DNA of 64,000 nucleotides. Origin: Mucor racemosus (taxonomy: Eukaryota; Mucoromycota; Mucoromycetes; Mucorales; Mucoraceae). Within the stretch, counting starts at the first letter, position 1; each line of letters opens with the position of its first letter. The stretch is taken from the NCBI GenBank assembly GCA_027405735.1, contig JAPEHQ010000007.1, positions 2,319,001 to 2,383,000 on the forward strand, read 5' to 3'. Made by a program: the position numbers and the translations under genes. Below are positions 49,047 through 60,173 of the stretch, piece after piece. The notes beneath the pieces are model-generated. The model ran no database searches. It saw nothing but the letters and a program-made list of their open reading frames with translations, and had not been told where the DNA came from.

Positions 49047-50013
49047 TTTTTATTTTGTTGCGTCGAAAAGAGAACAAAGAAATTAAGACAGGCGCTTCGC
49101 GTCGAATTGTAAAAAAAAAAAAAAAAAAAAAAAAAAGGGAGAAGGTGGCTATCGCTGGGTTTATAACAGTAATTTCTCTATGCTGCCACACACAACAGTT
49201 CCAATTTGCATAATGAAGAGCATTTACATCTTTCAATCGTCAATCAAGATGTATCTAGTAATAATTGCACTTCATACCCTCTTAAATTATATTCGGATTA
49301 ATTAAAAAATTGCTTCATGTTAAACATCCCCTGAAAAAAGTATATTTCAGGGCAAATGTAGTCATCAACATGAGAGTTTTGGTATACCAAAAATATGTTT
49401 CAGCGTTATTAAGTATCAAAATACTTGCTTTACAAGGATAAACATTGTTTTCTTCATTTGACAGCGCCATGTAGTAGCATAAATATTGAGTATCCTTTCG
49501 CAACTGTCTTTACGTTGTTAAACACCTTTATCTCATTATTACAATTCTCAGCCATCATTCAAAATTTTTTTTAAGCGTTTTTGTTTGCCTTTAAATACAC
49601 TTTATTCAATATTCAAGTTTGTCAATTTATCACATAGAAAATATACCTTACTGTCCTATATTGATTTGTCTTTATATATTGACAACAGTATTTTCACCCT
49701 GAGTCTGGTTGAGTCTCAGGGTGAAGATACTGGGTTTGAGTTGCTTATACTGAAAAATATGCAAGGACAGTAGTAGTATTCACAAGTTTTGATTTGTGAA
49801 AAGGCTTTGACATGTTGGCAATAAGAGTCGCACAGTAGTTTGTTTCGGTTCATTTGTATTAATAGCCCTTAAAAACACTATAGATAAAGAAAACTATCTT
49901 TTGATTCTCCTGTAGATTTACCTAATATATTAGCTACTAAATAATAAATAATCAAAATCTACATACTCGGCATCAATATTTTACTTAAAGCATTATTTTT
50001 ATACAAAAAAACC
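49047..50013. other. Intergenic with a long hairpin
   Basis: A poly-A run at 49111-49136 sits in the promoter side of the SNF2 gene. A perfect 18-bp hairpin lies at 49686-49732 (separate entry). No supported gene. Confidence 0.5.
49686..49732. other. 18-bp stem, 11-nt loop hairpin
   Basis: Arms CAGTATTTTCACCCTGAG (49686-49703) and CTCAGGGTGAAGATACTG (49715-49732) pair over all 18 positions with one G-U, loop TCTGGTTGAGT. It is neither followed by a T-run nor linked to a known RNA family. Confidence 0.8.
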
Positions 50014-50175
50014 ATGAGCTCCCCATCCCCTACCGAGAATAATATTTGTAAAAGACGTCTTATTGTTGAAGATGAAGAAGAAATCGAAGCAGAAATCGAA
50101 AACCAACATGTTCTCATGGATGCTGTAGATCAAAACCACCCAACGTTTGTACCTTATACTGAAAGTTTCACTAGG
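50014..50175 (+). CDS. Short open exon upstream of the Fanzor-like ORF
   Basis: ATG at 50014 opens 54 codons (KRRLIVEDEEEIEAEIENQH region, acidic) ending at a donor ACTAGG|GTATGT. No acceptor joins it in frame to the Fanzor ORF; the acceptor at 50301 keeps phase but meets a stop 12 codons on, which would give a 65-residue product. It may be an upstream ORF or leader exon of the next gene. Confidence 0.3.
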
Positions 50176-50400
50176 GTATGTACGGTATAATATCAAAATA
50201 ACAAAGAAGTTCATATATCTGCAATTAACCTTTTTTAACAACTTGCGAACTTGACATTCTGCAAAACCAAATAAATCATTTGGACTGATTTGGCCCCACA
50301 GCGTGAGCGAGGAAACCCCGCTGTTGGCCAACATTGAATGTATTAGCATCGACAACATTTGATCTTTCTTTTCTTCTTTGTCTATTGTAATAACATCTCA

Positions 50401-53400
50401 ATGCACATAAAAAGAAAACAATTAAATATATACGTTCCTGGCACTACAAGGAGAAATTTACCAGCAACTTTGGAAACACAAACAACTAGTCGTAGAAGAG
50501 CAACAACTGATGATGATGAAGCTTATATGAACTCGTTGAAAACTCAATTTAGACATAGAACCATGAAGCATATCAAAACATGCCATGATGAAAACGAGTC
50601 TTTCGATGATTTATACAAAACATTGATGCAGTTAAAACAACTTCCAAGAGGTGTGGTCTCGAGCGCTGAACAGAGCATCAATGCACCAGTAAATTCAATT
50701 GTAGTGTATCTAAATCGTGTAACAAGAACAACCAAAAAGAAAAGCATTGGACATTGGAAAGACTATGTAAAAGAAAATTTCGAATCCATCAAAGATTCAG
50801 TAACGATACAAGAAGAATCCACTGCAGCTCAAGAAGGCATTGAAGAGCAAGAAGAGCAAGAAGAAGTAGATGAAGAAGAACCGGAAGAAATAGATGATAA
50901 TGAAGTAGAAGACGACGTAGCATATAGAACTTGCTCCACATCCTTCTCATCAGTTATTCGAAAGGATTTGCCACAAAATTGTCGATCAACATTCATTGGT
51001 ACTATCAATAAAACCATTGAACAAGCTTCAGATTACTTGGCTGATTTCAGCAAGCAAGTAATGAAAATGTTGCTGCTTTTCAAAGACAATCAATTTATCA
51101 CAAATAGCGGCAATATTCAATTAGTGCACCAAGAGGGACAAAGTCTCAATCCAGTGTTACCAGTAGGATATCTACACGAGGATGTGATTGTGCCTAAGCC
51201 CTTAAATAGTCAATTCCTGCAGACTGATAGCCTGAAAGAAGAGTACAATGCATTATTCCAAGAGGCTCACTTTGATCAAATCCATTCAACTTACTTTGGA
51301 TCAAAAGGAATTAGCAAATCCACCCTGAATACGGCACGACTTCATAAAGCAATAGTAAATTTACTTGGGCGTGATGAGGAGAATGTTTACAATGATTTGT
51401 CGTCTCACGTTATGAAAATGGCAAGAAATGTTTATATCGCCAATTTCATGAATATGTGGGCAGATAATACAATCGTAAACAAAGCATTGAACAGGCTCTT
51501 GAATATTCTATTGATTGTCCATTTATCTCCTGCTCGTGATCAAGAATTCAAGAAAAAACGCGAGGAGCTCAAAGAAAAGAATAAAGGAAAGAATAGACAG
51601 CCTCCTAACAACAATTGTGCCATTCCAGTAAACTCGATGTCACTCATCAACAAAACTTATAATGGACGCAGAAGGCTTTTCGCTGACGAGATTAAAAGAA
51701 GGAATCGTTATATCGAGAAAGGAGGAGATTGGGTTGTTAAGCAATGGAAAGCTAGCTTGTGTCAGCAAAGGCTGAACTCATATGCAGATGTTTTGCAAAG
51801 AGAGGTAAGATTGATGAACAATCGAATTGAACAAGTATATTAAAAAACCTTCTTCTAGAAACAAAAGCGGCAAGTGAGACGAGAGCAGCAACGTCAACAA
51901 GAAGAAGAGCAAGGTATCAAAATGCAAGAAGCGTTGGTAGAAGAAGAGATTCAAGATGTTGACATGGAAGATATTTTGGTAGAAGAGGACACCTCGCGAA
52001 AAAGAATAAACCAGTTAAAGCAGATAACAAGAGCAGCTCTTTTTGAGGAAAAAACAATTTGCAAAGCATATTTTGTTGGTAAATTGAGCAACATTAGCGA
52101 CAAAGAAGTGGAGGTCATCTTGAAGATTATTAAATTTGTAAAGCCATACATGGCATCTAGAGCCACATACCATATCTTTTCACATCAAATTCCCTTTCTC
52201 TTGATGGTTAATCAAGTATTGCGTTCTGTTGGTTACCATGGGCAAGTGGTGAAATTGTCCCCCATCATCAGGCCTACAAATCTGCACGCGTTATGGATTG
52301 ATGCTACTACATTACACTCTTTGTTTTGTGCTCGAAAGCTGGAACATAAGATGGTACTCCATGATTTCGAAGGGAACGTCATTCGTGCGGCTTCAGTTAC
52401 GTCTCAAAAGGATGCTGTGTTTAGTAGTTTTTTCGACATAGATCGTCTAAAAACAATATGTGCTGGCTACGGGTTGCAATTTGCCTACCGTATGCATGTA
52501 CTACCTGGACTTCAGTGTGTGAGAATCCTTGGTACTAGAAATTACCAAAAGCATAAACAGAAGAATATACAACAACCTCCTGTGACTCAGACATCCACAA
52601 GAAGCAATGAGATCAACAGCAGAATTGCAGCATTGATTGACCAGAAGATCACAATAGAGAAAAGGTTGAAGAACGCTCAAATTACACTTAATAAATATCT
52701 ACTTGGTTCAGAAAGTGCTTCCCAACTGAAGAAAAAATGGAATGATGAAAATATAGATAGAGACTCGCTACATAAAGAGATACAAGTGGCCAAGAAAAAG
52801 AAGAGACAATTGATTCAAGAAGTAGTGAAAGCAAAGCAAGAACTGTCCAGTGCCAATAATGACATCTACAAGCAGAGATATGACGCTACCTCCTCTGCTG
52901 AAAGAAGACAGATAATACCAGTCGAGCCCAACAAACCTTGCCATTACAAGGTGGAGGAGTGTATTATTGATCAAAAAGTAGATAAAGACCAACTTGTATT
53001 TTCAGGGACAGACAACGGTATTATTAATGTCACGGAGACAGTTGCTTTTGGTGTCGATAGGTTGAAATATCATCTTCGTTTGTACAATCGCTTTCAAGTA
53101 TTACAAGATCAAGGTAATTTAATGCTCGTTAATATCTTGCTTGTGGCTAATTTTCAATGCACAAATTTTAGAAGACGCTTATATGGAAGAGAAAGAAGAC
53201 GCTCAGTTGAAGAAATTGCCCACATCATTCAAGATAAGGAGTGCCGCCCTCCGCCAACATAGTGGTCTTGCTTCTTTTTCGTCTTCACTTAATAGAAGAA
53301 AGCGCCTCACAGTCTTAGGTCAAAATGTTGCTGATCTTGAAAGCGATCTTTCTGAGTCCAGTATACAGCAATGTGATACAATTGATGAACTGGATGCAAC

Positions 53401-54022
53401 ATTCACTCGCCATTCCCAAGCCAAGTCATGTATTCGTCAATTTTACTTCTCGAGATCGAGTGCTAATAAAAAAAGACGATTAGAATTAACGAAAAATCGA
53501 TTTTATGATAGACTTGCATCAAAGGAACGAAAATTTACGAAAGCATCGTCCCCTATTATGTTTATTGGAGATCGTGGGCATGCAATCAGGTCTCCTATTA
53601 AAGAACATTTACGGTTTGGTGGATATTGGAAAGAACTGAGACATTCTCGATATACGCCTACATTGATCACTAATGAACACAACAGTTCTCAGACCTGCCT
53701 TTGGTGTTTCAGCAAATTATCACATCCGTATACTGCAAAAGATGGTACAGTCAAGAAGACTAATGGGTCATTCATTTGTTTGAACGATGTCTGCCCAAAT
53801 AAGTCTGTTGTCATGAGCAGGGATTGTCTTTCTGCATTAGCGATTGGTCTCGCTGGTGCTGCTCAGCTTATGCTTGGTTACACCTTTCCTTGCTTTGATC
53901 CAAAAAACACAACAGCGAAACAAGCCATGTTTTCTCAACTAGCTCTGGCATTTTCGGATAGAAAACAGCAGACAAGCTGGCCCTCCGTTGGGGGTAGTAC
54001 GACGAGAGCTTCGGCTCTTTGA
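50401..54022 (+). CDS. Fanzor-like (eukaryotic TnpB homologue) RuvC nuclease
   Basis: Exons 50401-51804, 51859-53113, 53172-54022; 1,169 aa if translation starts at ATG 50401. Fanzors are eukaryotic relatives of TnpB/Cas12 that cut DNA guided by an RNA transcribed next to the gene. Seen here: RuvC-I SGTDNGIINVTE with D853; a Fanzor-style glutamate E1055 in NEHNSSQTCLWC just before the zinc ribbon; ribbon cysteines C1062, C1065, C1089 and C1094 (CxxC ... CxxxxC); and RuvC-III MSRDCLSALAIG with D1104. The spacing matches the C-terminal order RuvC-I, Glu, ribbon, RuvC-III of the family. The N-terminal 450 residues hold an acidic patch (EEQEEQEEVDEEEPEEIDD) and basic helices; residues about 690-780 are coiled coil. 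It is longer than typical Fanzors. Both introns are GT-AG and phase-consistent, and the frame is intact, so the gene may be live. No transposase partner is seen beside it. Confidence 0.82.
54004..54019 (+). other. UUCG-tetraloop hairpin at the Fanzor 3' end
   Basis: AGAGC-TTCG-GCTCT forms a 5-bp stem closed by C-G over a UUCG loop, plus one G-U pair, ending one base before the TGA stop (54020-54022). Guide RNAs of TnpB and many Fanzors overlap the 3' end of the ORF, so this is a candidate structural element of such an RNA. A guide role is inference. Confidence 0.5.
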
Positions 54023-54344
54023 GGTAAGTTTATATTCATTAGATATAACTCAATACTAAATCAATTCATTCTTTAATCTTCTAAATTCAAATTCACCTTT
54101 GGTAAGTAAAATCCTTCCACATTTGTTACCCAGTCAACTAATCAAATCTCTCTTTCCTTTTTGAATTACTTAGCTTGCTATACCCTCTCAGTATTTTACT
54201 TTTATAAGAACCATGAAATTTTATTCACCCGTTCTAATACTTGGAGTTATGCTCCCCCAATAAAATTGCTATAATAAAGGAATGAAGCGTATCTTGATGT
54301 TATTTTACATTCCTAGGCTTGATTATATAAGTTTGGGATACGCT
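54023..54344. other. 3' flank of the Fanzor ORF
   Basis: AT-rich with a GAGGTAAGT donor-like word directly after the stop. No terminal inverted repeat or target duplication could be paired with sequence upstream of 50014. Confidence 0.4.
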
Positions 54345-56260
54345 GCGAAGATTGAATATACTCGATATTAAAGCCTCAGCTTACCCTGAGCATTTGTGCT
54401 TTGGCAAGTTATACCTGTTGCAAGTGTTTAATTCCGTAAACCAAATATAAAACAGTGACGAATACTAGCGACTCATCGGCTAATGCTTTTTTACTTGTGG
54501 GCTAAGTTTGGTAACCGAAATATTGCTAGATCCATTTGCTAATATATCAAAATAATAAATCACATGCAGATTACCGCAATGGGCGAGGTATTGTAAATGC
54601 TAGTGTAGCCTTTGTTACCACGATGTACTGAGACCTGAGACTAAGCCTTTGTCGTTGAATTAGTTTCTCTTAGGAAGCGAACAACTTTTAATAATAAAAA
54701 ATGGGTTTTTATATTTATTTTAGAAGCTAAATAGTTAAACCAACTAACTTAATTGATTTTCTTTCCAATTAAATAATATAAAAAAGCTATTCACCTTATA
54801 AAATTACACCTTGTTTGGCTTTGCTACATCCTATAATTGACGAACTTTATTAACTTGCTCTGATACACTCAGGAATAATTACAATCCGTAAGTTAAAATA
54901 AGTTCTGATATAATTTTTTTTGTAGGTTTGTGTTTGAGCAAAATTTAAATTTTCAAAGAAATTAAATTTTCATAGTTTTCAAACTTCAAAATCAAAGCGT
55001 GCTCTCTTTTCTATAACTAACCTCATACTAAACATTTTTAGGATATACTTTAGACACTACTAAACAGACATGAATTGGTTGCATTATGTTATCTATTCCT
55101 AAATTTATTTTATATCTCACGAAAGACTCAAAAACGCGTAAAATTCACTGCTTTTTCCTTCAAAATTGGGTCTCATTTTTCATTCCTGCTCTACTTCTTT
55201 TTTCACTAAATAACACCAAGATTAAATTATATGACAATGTACCTGAGATGTTCAACTTTAATTCAAAAATGAGTATCCAGAAATATCCTATTTTTTGCAG
55301 GTGATATTAATTTTTTAATGCTAATGTTTCAGATTTTTTTACGCGTATTTCACTGCTAAGGATTGAAAACTTTGAGGCTTCATATCTCTAGAAAAAATTA
55401 AGCTATACTACCACTTTTCAATAATAAACTTTACTTGTTTTAAAATGCTCTATAACATATTTTAATATAAAAAAATTCTAAGCACTTTCATTTTTTTTCA
55501 TTTTTTTTGGCATTTCTATAGAAGATTTCAAAGTATTTGTTAAATTGAGCAGCGTTTTTTTGCATTCATTTCATTGAGCTTGTTAAGCTCTCTCGGACCC
55601 AATTTAGTTTTTTTCAAAATATTGATTTTTCGTGGAGGTATCTTCAAAAATGTGTAAAAAGAGATACCCTCATTTGTAACCTCAATTTTCCCCTTAAGGT
55701 ACCCTCATCCCAAATTCTGAATTTCAAAAAATTTGAACAAGAATCTCGTTTTCTCAACGAAAAATGCAGCTAGAAGGTTCAACAATAGCTCGATCAATAG
55801 ATAATTTTATTGTGCATTATTTGCATTATTTATATTTAAAATTTGTTTATAAAAATTGCTCTGTATCTCCAAAAAACCTTCAAAATTTCAGTTGCATTTT
55901 ACTCAAAATTTTACGTAAAACTTTTTTTTGAATTTTATTTAAATGAATGCAGAATTTAAAACTGTACAAAAGTCATTTAATATGCTAGGTTGACTTACTT
56001 TGCAGCTTATGAGTATTTAAAGATTTTGTTTTTTTTTATCATTTTTCGTTCATTTTTTCAGATAAATTTTGGAAGCCCGTTACTATAGGACTTAAGCTGT
56101 GATAAGAACTATTATTTTGATTATCTCGACGAAAAATTAATATTTTTTGCTGAAATAAAAAATACAGAGTAGCTTAGAGTTGGATCTCTCTTGTGAGTAT
56201 AAAAAATTGAGACTACAATTTAGCTGTTCAATTTTTTATAATCGATTTTAGCTCGGTTTT
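54345..56260 (+). repeat. Dispersed repeat, about 1.9 kb, copy B
   Basis: Inverted partner of 13040-14850; see the shared 72-codon frame at 55086-55304 (72 aa). The order of shared blocks is kept end to end. Its start lies only about 320 bp after the Fanzor stop codon. Confidence 0.8.
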
Positions 56261-56634
56261 TCGCCAATGTTAAGGTATTATACTTATATTTTGGTATAAC
56301 TCTTTTATTTTCGGACAAATACCAATGGCCCATAAAGTGAAGGTACATATTCTTTGAAAATTTGACGGAATTCGATTCAATATCCGGCGAGAAAATTTGG
56401 ACCCCAGTTGAAAACCACCTGAAAGCCATCTGAAGCCTATTTGACTGATTATACATACTCAAAGATACCCAACTAAAATACAATTAGAACTAGATATATT
56501 TATCTAAGTATATTAAAAAAGAGAAAAAGATGGAAATGTCAAACTATGAATATAAAAGGTCAGGTATTTATATACTTTACGAGTGTGGATATAGGATATA
56601 ACATTTGTTAGTTAAATTATGATCTCATAATCTG

Positions 56635-56909
56635 TGTAATGAGTCAAACATTTCAGTTTCATTCAGGCAAAACCTTGCCTCATTCCTTATATAAATATTA
56701 CAAGGAAATCATTGCATGGTCCCTTGTAGATTTATCTGTCTTGTTACACTCCCTTTACTTTTATTTATTCACTAATAAGCATTTAATTTACAAATAAGAA
56801 GAACACCAACCTTCATCAATCCAGTGATCACCAATTTATAATAACAAGAATAATATATATAAGCATATTATCCATCTTTGTTGTTAGTCCAAAATTACAG
56901 ATCATTACA
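56635..56909. mobile_element. Solo LTR, second copy of the TGTAATGA family
   Basis: TGTAATGAGTCAAAC ... GATCATTACA, 275 bp, same orientation as 39931-40201. The flanks ATCTG and ATTCG match at three of five positions, so the target duplication is decayed or absent. Confidence 0.85.
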
Positions 56910-57309
56910 ATTCGGAAGGCCAGTTATAGAAGGTTCTGATGGGAATAGATTGACCAGAACAAGGTACGACAAAGAAGATACGAATGTAAGTAGATCGAAT
57001 ATTTTTGCGTGATTGATTAGATGGGAGAATGTTCTTTATTAGGGAAAAAATTAATATGAAATCTCAGGTACAGATTTACATTGACTCAACTTAAATAGTA
57101 CTACATCGTCTTTGACTAAGTATAATATAACCACTCATTCTTATTGCATAATTGAAATAAATCTCATATGTATATATCATTCCTCAATGTTTATAACTCC
57201 AATGATCGTGTCCAAATAATCTATTAAGAACTTACGATGGACAATGCCTTCTGTGCTCATTATTAATATTACATAATAATACTCATGATTTAGTCAGTAT
57301 TCTAAACTA

Positions 57310-57640
57310 GGATTAAGCTTCGATTCGAGTTTGAATCGAGTTTTAACGGAAACGGCCATCCGATTCGAGCTGGAAAACGGCCCGTTTTTTTGTAACCCAG
57401 ATAAAAAGCGGGGTGGGAGCAAGTATTGGTTCACCTTAAGGAGGCTGTTAATAGCAGCCTTGTCAAGTTAATATGAGATTATGAATTGATAATAGTATAT
57501 TTGACAATTTCACAACTTGAAGTATTTTTTCAATCCTGTTTTCGAGTTTAGCTGACAAAAAAAAAAAAAAAAAAAAGAAACTCGAATACCCTCATTCGAG
57601 TTTGCATAAAAAACGGCCCGTTAAAGCAGCCAACGGTTAA
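57310..57640. repeat. Possible MITE-like inverted repeat
   Basis: TTCGAGTTT and AACGGCCCGTTTTTTTG-like words near 57322-57397 return near 57575-57632 partly inverted (ACTCGAA, AAAAAACGGCCCGTT). A poly-A run (57557-57575) lies inside. The ends are not clean, so the element type is uncertain. Confidence 0.4.
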
Positions 57641-57779
57641 CCGTAATACGATGCGTTGTTCGTGAAATCACATTCCAAACATTGACAACAGAAACCTTAT
57701 CTCAATGAATTTTTAATCCTAATAAGTTCCAGTTTTGCATGATAATAGTAGGTACACATTTCGGACACAGTTAACGTTC

Positions 57780-57900
57780 ACAAGGCATCGGGATGCAAGC
57801 GAGCTCCAGTAATTTAACCGCGCTTCAATAATTTAACCTTGCATTTGTCGAGCAAGCAAATCCGAGCCAAGCGATCTCTAATCAAGATTCGGCATTACTG
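57780..57900. repeat. CAAGC-type repeat, second locus
   Basis: GCAAGCGAGC, GTCGAGCAAGCAAATCCGAG and GAGCCAAGCG repeat the vocabulary of 2460-3070. Ends just before the duplicated hydrolase unit. Confidence 0.5.
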
Positions 57901-57980
57901 CAAGCGCATGGCACACATTTAACCTTTAGTTTTCTTTTGAGCTATTACTGTGCCATCATTTTTCCGGTTTAAAATCTGCA

Positions 57981-57988
57981 TATATAAA
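57981..57988 (+). promoter_or_regulatory. TATA box of hydrolase gene 1
   Basis: TATATAAA 66 bp before the ATG; the same box is at 62370-62377 in the duplicate, and hydrolase gene 2 has one at 60900-60907. Confidence 0.5.
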
Positions 57989-58053
57989 ACGTCAGGATAT
58001 CGCGAGAATTCCAGAAAATCAACTTGAGTTTACATAACTTCTTACATAAAACA

Positions 58054-58455
58054 ATGGCACCTGTTGATATAAGCTTTTTAAACCCTATTTTCAGGGGATT
58101 AGTTGCTGCATATCCTGAAGCAATTGATTTTGACAAAATGACAATTCAACAAGCACGTGTTGGTGGTAGTGAGGCAATGCAAACAAACATCGAGACACCT
58201 CTTGTTGATATCGAAAAGATTGAAATCCCTGATCAAACTGATGGACATTCAATTAATGTTACTCTTTACAAGCCCAAGGATATCCCTGTAGATGCCCAAT
58301 TGCCAGTTTTTGTATATTTGTAAGCTTTATGTAATGCTTTATCAATCGAAAACCATATTAATATGTTTGTATAAAAGACCTGGTGGAGGATTTTGTATCA
58401 TTCAAGAACCTTCTTACGTCTTTTTAGCAAGTACTGTACGTATTCTAATTTATTG

Positions 58456-58487
<32 letters not shown>

Positions 58488-59307
58488 TGAATACGATCTT
58501 ATACTAAACATACGCTTTCGTTGTTATATATAGTATGCTGTAGAACTCAATTGCATTGTAGCTTTTGTAAACTATTCATTAAGTCCTGAAGTCAAATTCC
58601 CAGTTGCTCTTAATGAAATCTATTCCGTTGTTGAATATCTCACCAGCACTAAAACTGCCTCAAAGTTAAATGTTGATCCTAAACGTGTGGTTGTTGGAGG
58701 TGATTCTGCAGGTGGAAATTTAACTGCAGGTGTCTCATGTAAAGCTTCCCCTATAAATTGTTTTCATTTATCTCGCAATATTGACTTTTTTTTTCTTTTC
58801 AGTACTTGCCAAACAACGAAACCAATTAGAGCATCCAATCAAGCATCAAATCTTGTATTATCCTTGTGTTGATAATGATACAGAAAATGAATCGTATATC
58901 AAATATAAAGAAGGATTCTTTTTTACCAAGAAAATGGCCGAACATTTCCTAGCATATCATGTCCTTGATAAGGACCACGAAAATATGCTAATGTTTCCTA
59001 ATAAAGCACCAATTGAAGACCTTGTTGGGTTGCCTCCAGTATTGTTGGTAACTTGTGAAGCTGATATACTCCGTGAAGGTAAGAAATTTAATGTAAAGAA
59101 ACGCAGAATTTGAACTGAATAAATTGTATAGAGGGTGAGGCATATGGACGTAAATTAGCAGCAGCTAATGTCCCTGTTTCTTCACTTCGTGTAAATGGTG
59201 TTATCCATGGTTTCTTGTCCTCGCCTGCATTCTTTTCAGATGAAGCTCATCATATTATTGATATGACAAAAACTGTTCTTCGAAAAGCTTTCAATACCAA
59301 CAACTAA
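58054..59307 (+). CDS. HSL-type alpha/beta hydrolase, gene 1 (PGGG variant)
   Basis: Esterase/lipase-like enzyme of the hormone-sensitive lipase group. Exons 58054-58319, 58378-58435, 58534-58738, 58803-59078, 59132-59307; 326 aa, full family length. Catalytic triad S166 (GDSAGGN), D264 (TCEADILRE) and H294 (VIHGFLS). The oxyanion-hole motif, normally HGGG, reads YLPGGGF: Pro90 replaces His, through the codon CCT just after the exon 2 acceptor. The conserved VNYSLSPEVKFPVAL segment and all intron positions match gene 2. The ATG at 58054 was chosen because gene 2 starts at the equivalent point. No signal peptide is seen, so it is probably cytosolic. The substrate is unknown; the missing His may lower or change activity. 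Confidence 0.9.
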
Positions 59308-60173
59308 TTTTTGATTGCATTTTAAATGTTGTTGCCTGTATATCTACATTATTTGATATCTGTGCTGTAATAAAATATATTGCATTTGAATTAGCATGAT
59401 TGAAAAGCTATATAAAAGGTCATAGCATCTTATCAAAATGTATTGACCATCGCCTCATATTCCAACTGAACCATTTATTCAAGTGAATTATTTCCATCTA
59501 AAACATCCAAATTAAAAGATTAATGGCTATTGAGAAGAATTAAAATAATATCTATATATCCATTCTTTCAGAATTAAGCCTAGTCTGTGTGATTAACAAC
59601 ATCAGCTATTACAGGTAATAATTTAAACTGATTTAAAAAAATGGGTCCTTTGATAGATTTATATAAAATTCCCTTTTTTTAATTGTTTTTTTTATAGAAA
59701 AAAAGTACTGTTACGTACTTGACGTATTGAGAAACATTATTGGCACACAATACATACCAGTTCCATACCCTTAATGGATGTAATAACCCTTTAATGATGA
59801 ATAAAATAGAAACGTTCAGCCAGAAACAATTCAAATACCGACAAAATCGAATTCGTCCTGTGGATTCATTTTTCTGAAATTTTGATCATCTTTTCATTAT
59901 TTTGTGAATTCCTCAAAAACTAGTATAATAACTATCTATAGTGTATTAATTGAAGTTTGTGCAGCGTTTGATTGCGGATCTTATAGCATCCTTAATAAGT
60001 AAAAGTTTCACCAAAAATATACGATAAATTACGATAATAGAAAAAACGGTTTTTTCACAAAATATAAATTTCTCGATTAATAAACATAAAAATAAATAAT
60101 TGCATATGAAAAACAAAAAAAAATCATGCATTTTTGACTTAATAATGCATTATTGAAAATTCAATATTTGAGG
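59308..60173. other. Intergenic
   Basis: The part to 59611 belongs to the duplicated unit and includes the likely 3' end signal AATAAAATATATTG (59370). No gene beyond. Confidence 0.5.

Larger units (their letters stand above)
56910..58053. other. Spacer before the hydrolase cluster
   Basis: Contains inverted-repeat debris at 57310-57640 and CAAGC-type repeat at 57780-57900 (separate entries); the last 100 bp are the hydrolase promoter. No gene seen. Confidence 0.5.
57952..59611. repeat. Segmental duplication, copy 1
   Basis: Matches 62341-64000 at offset 4,389 with only a few differences: four or five bases near 57991-57997, T/C at 58071 and T/C in an intron at 58746. The duplication runs past the right edge of the window. 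Confidence 0.92.

Noticed and set aside
49999..50358. Minus-strand 119-codon frame opposite the region before the Fanzor ORF
   Set aside because: The composition turns hydrophobic and aromatic in its second half, and there is no splice or start support; likely antisense of the 50014-50175 exon.
53141..53262. Alternative reading of the Fanzor ORF without the last intron (RRRLYGRERRRSVEEIAHII)
   Set aside because: That frame stops at 53262, while splicing 53113 to 53172 opens the frame with the zinc ribbon and RuvC-III.
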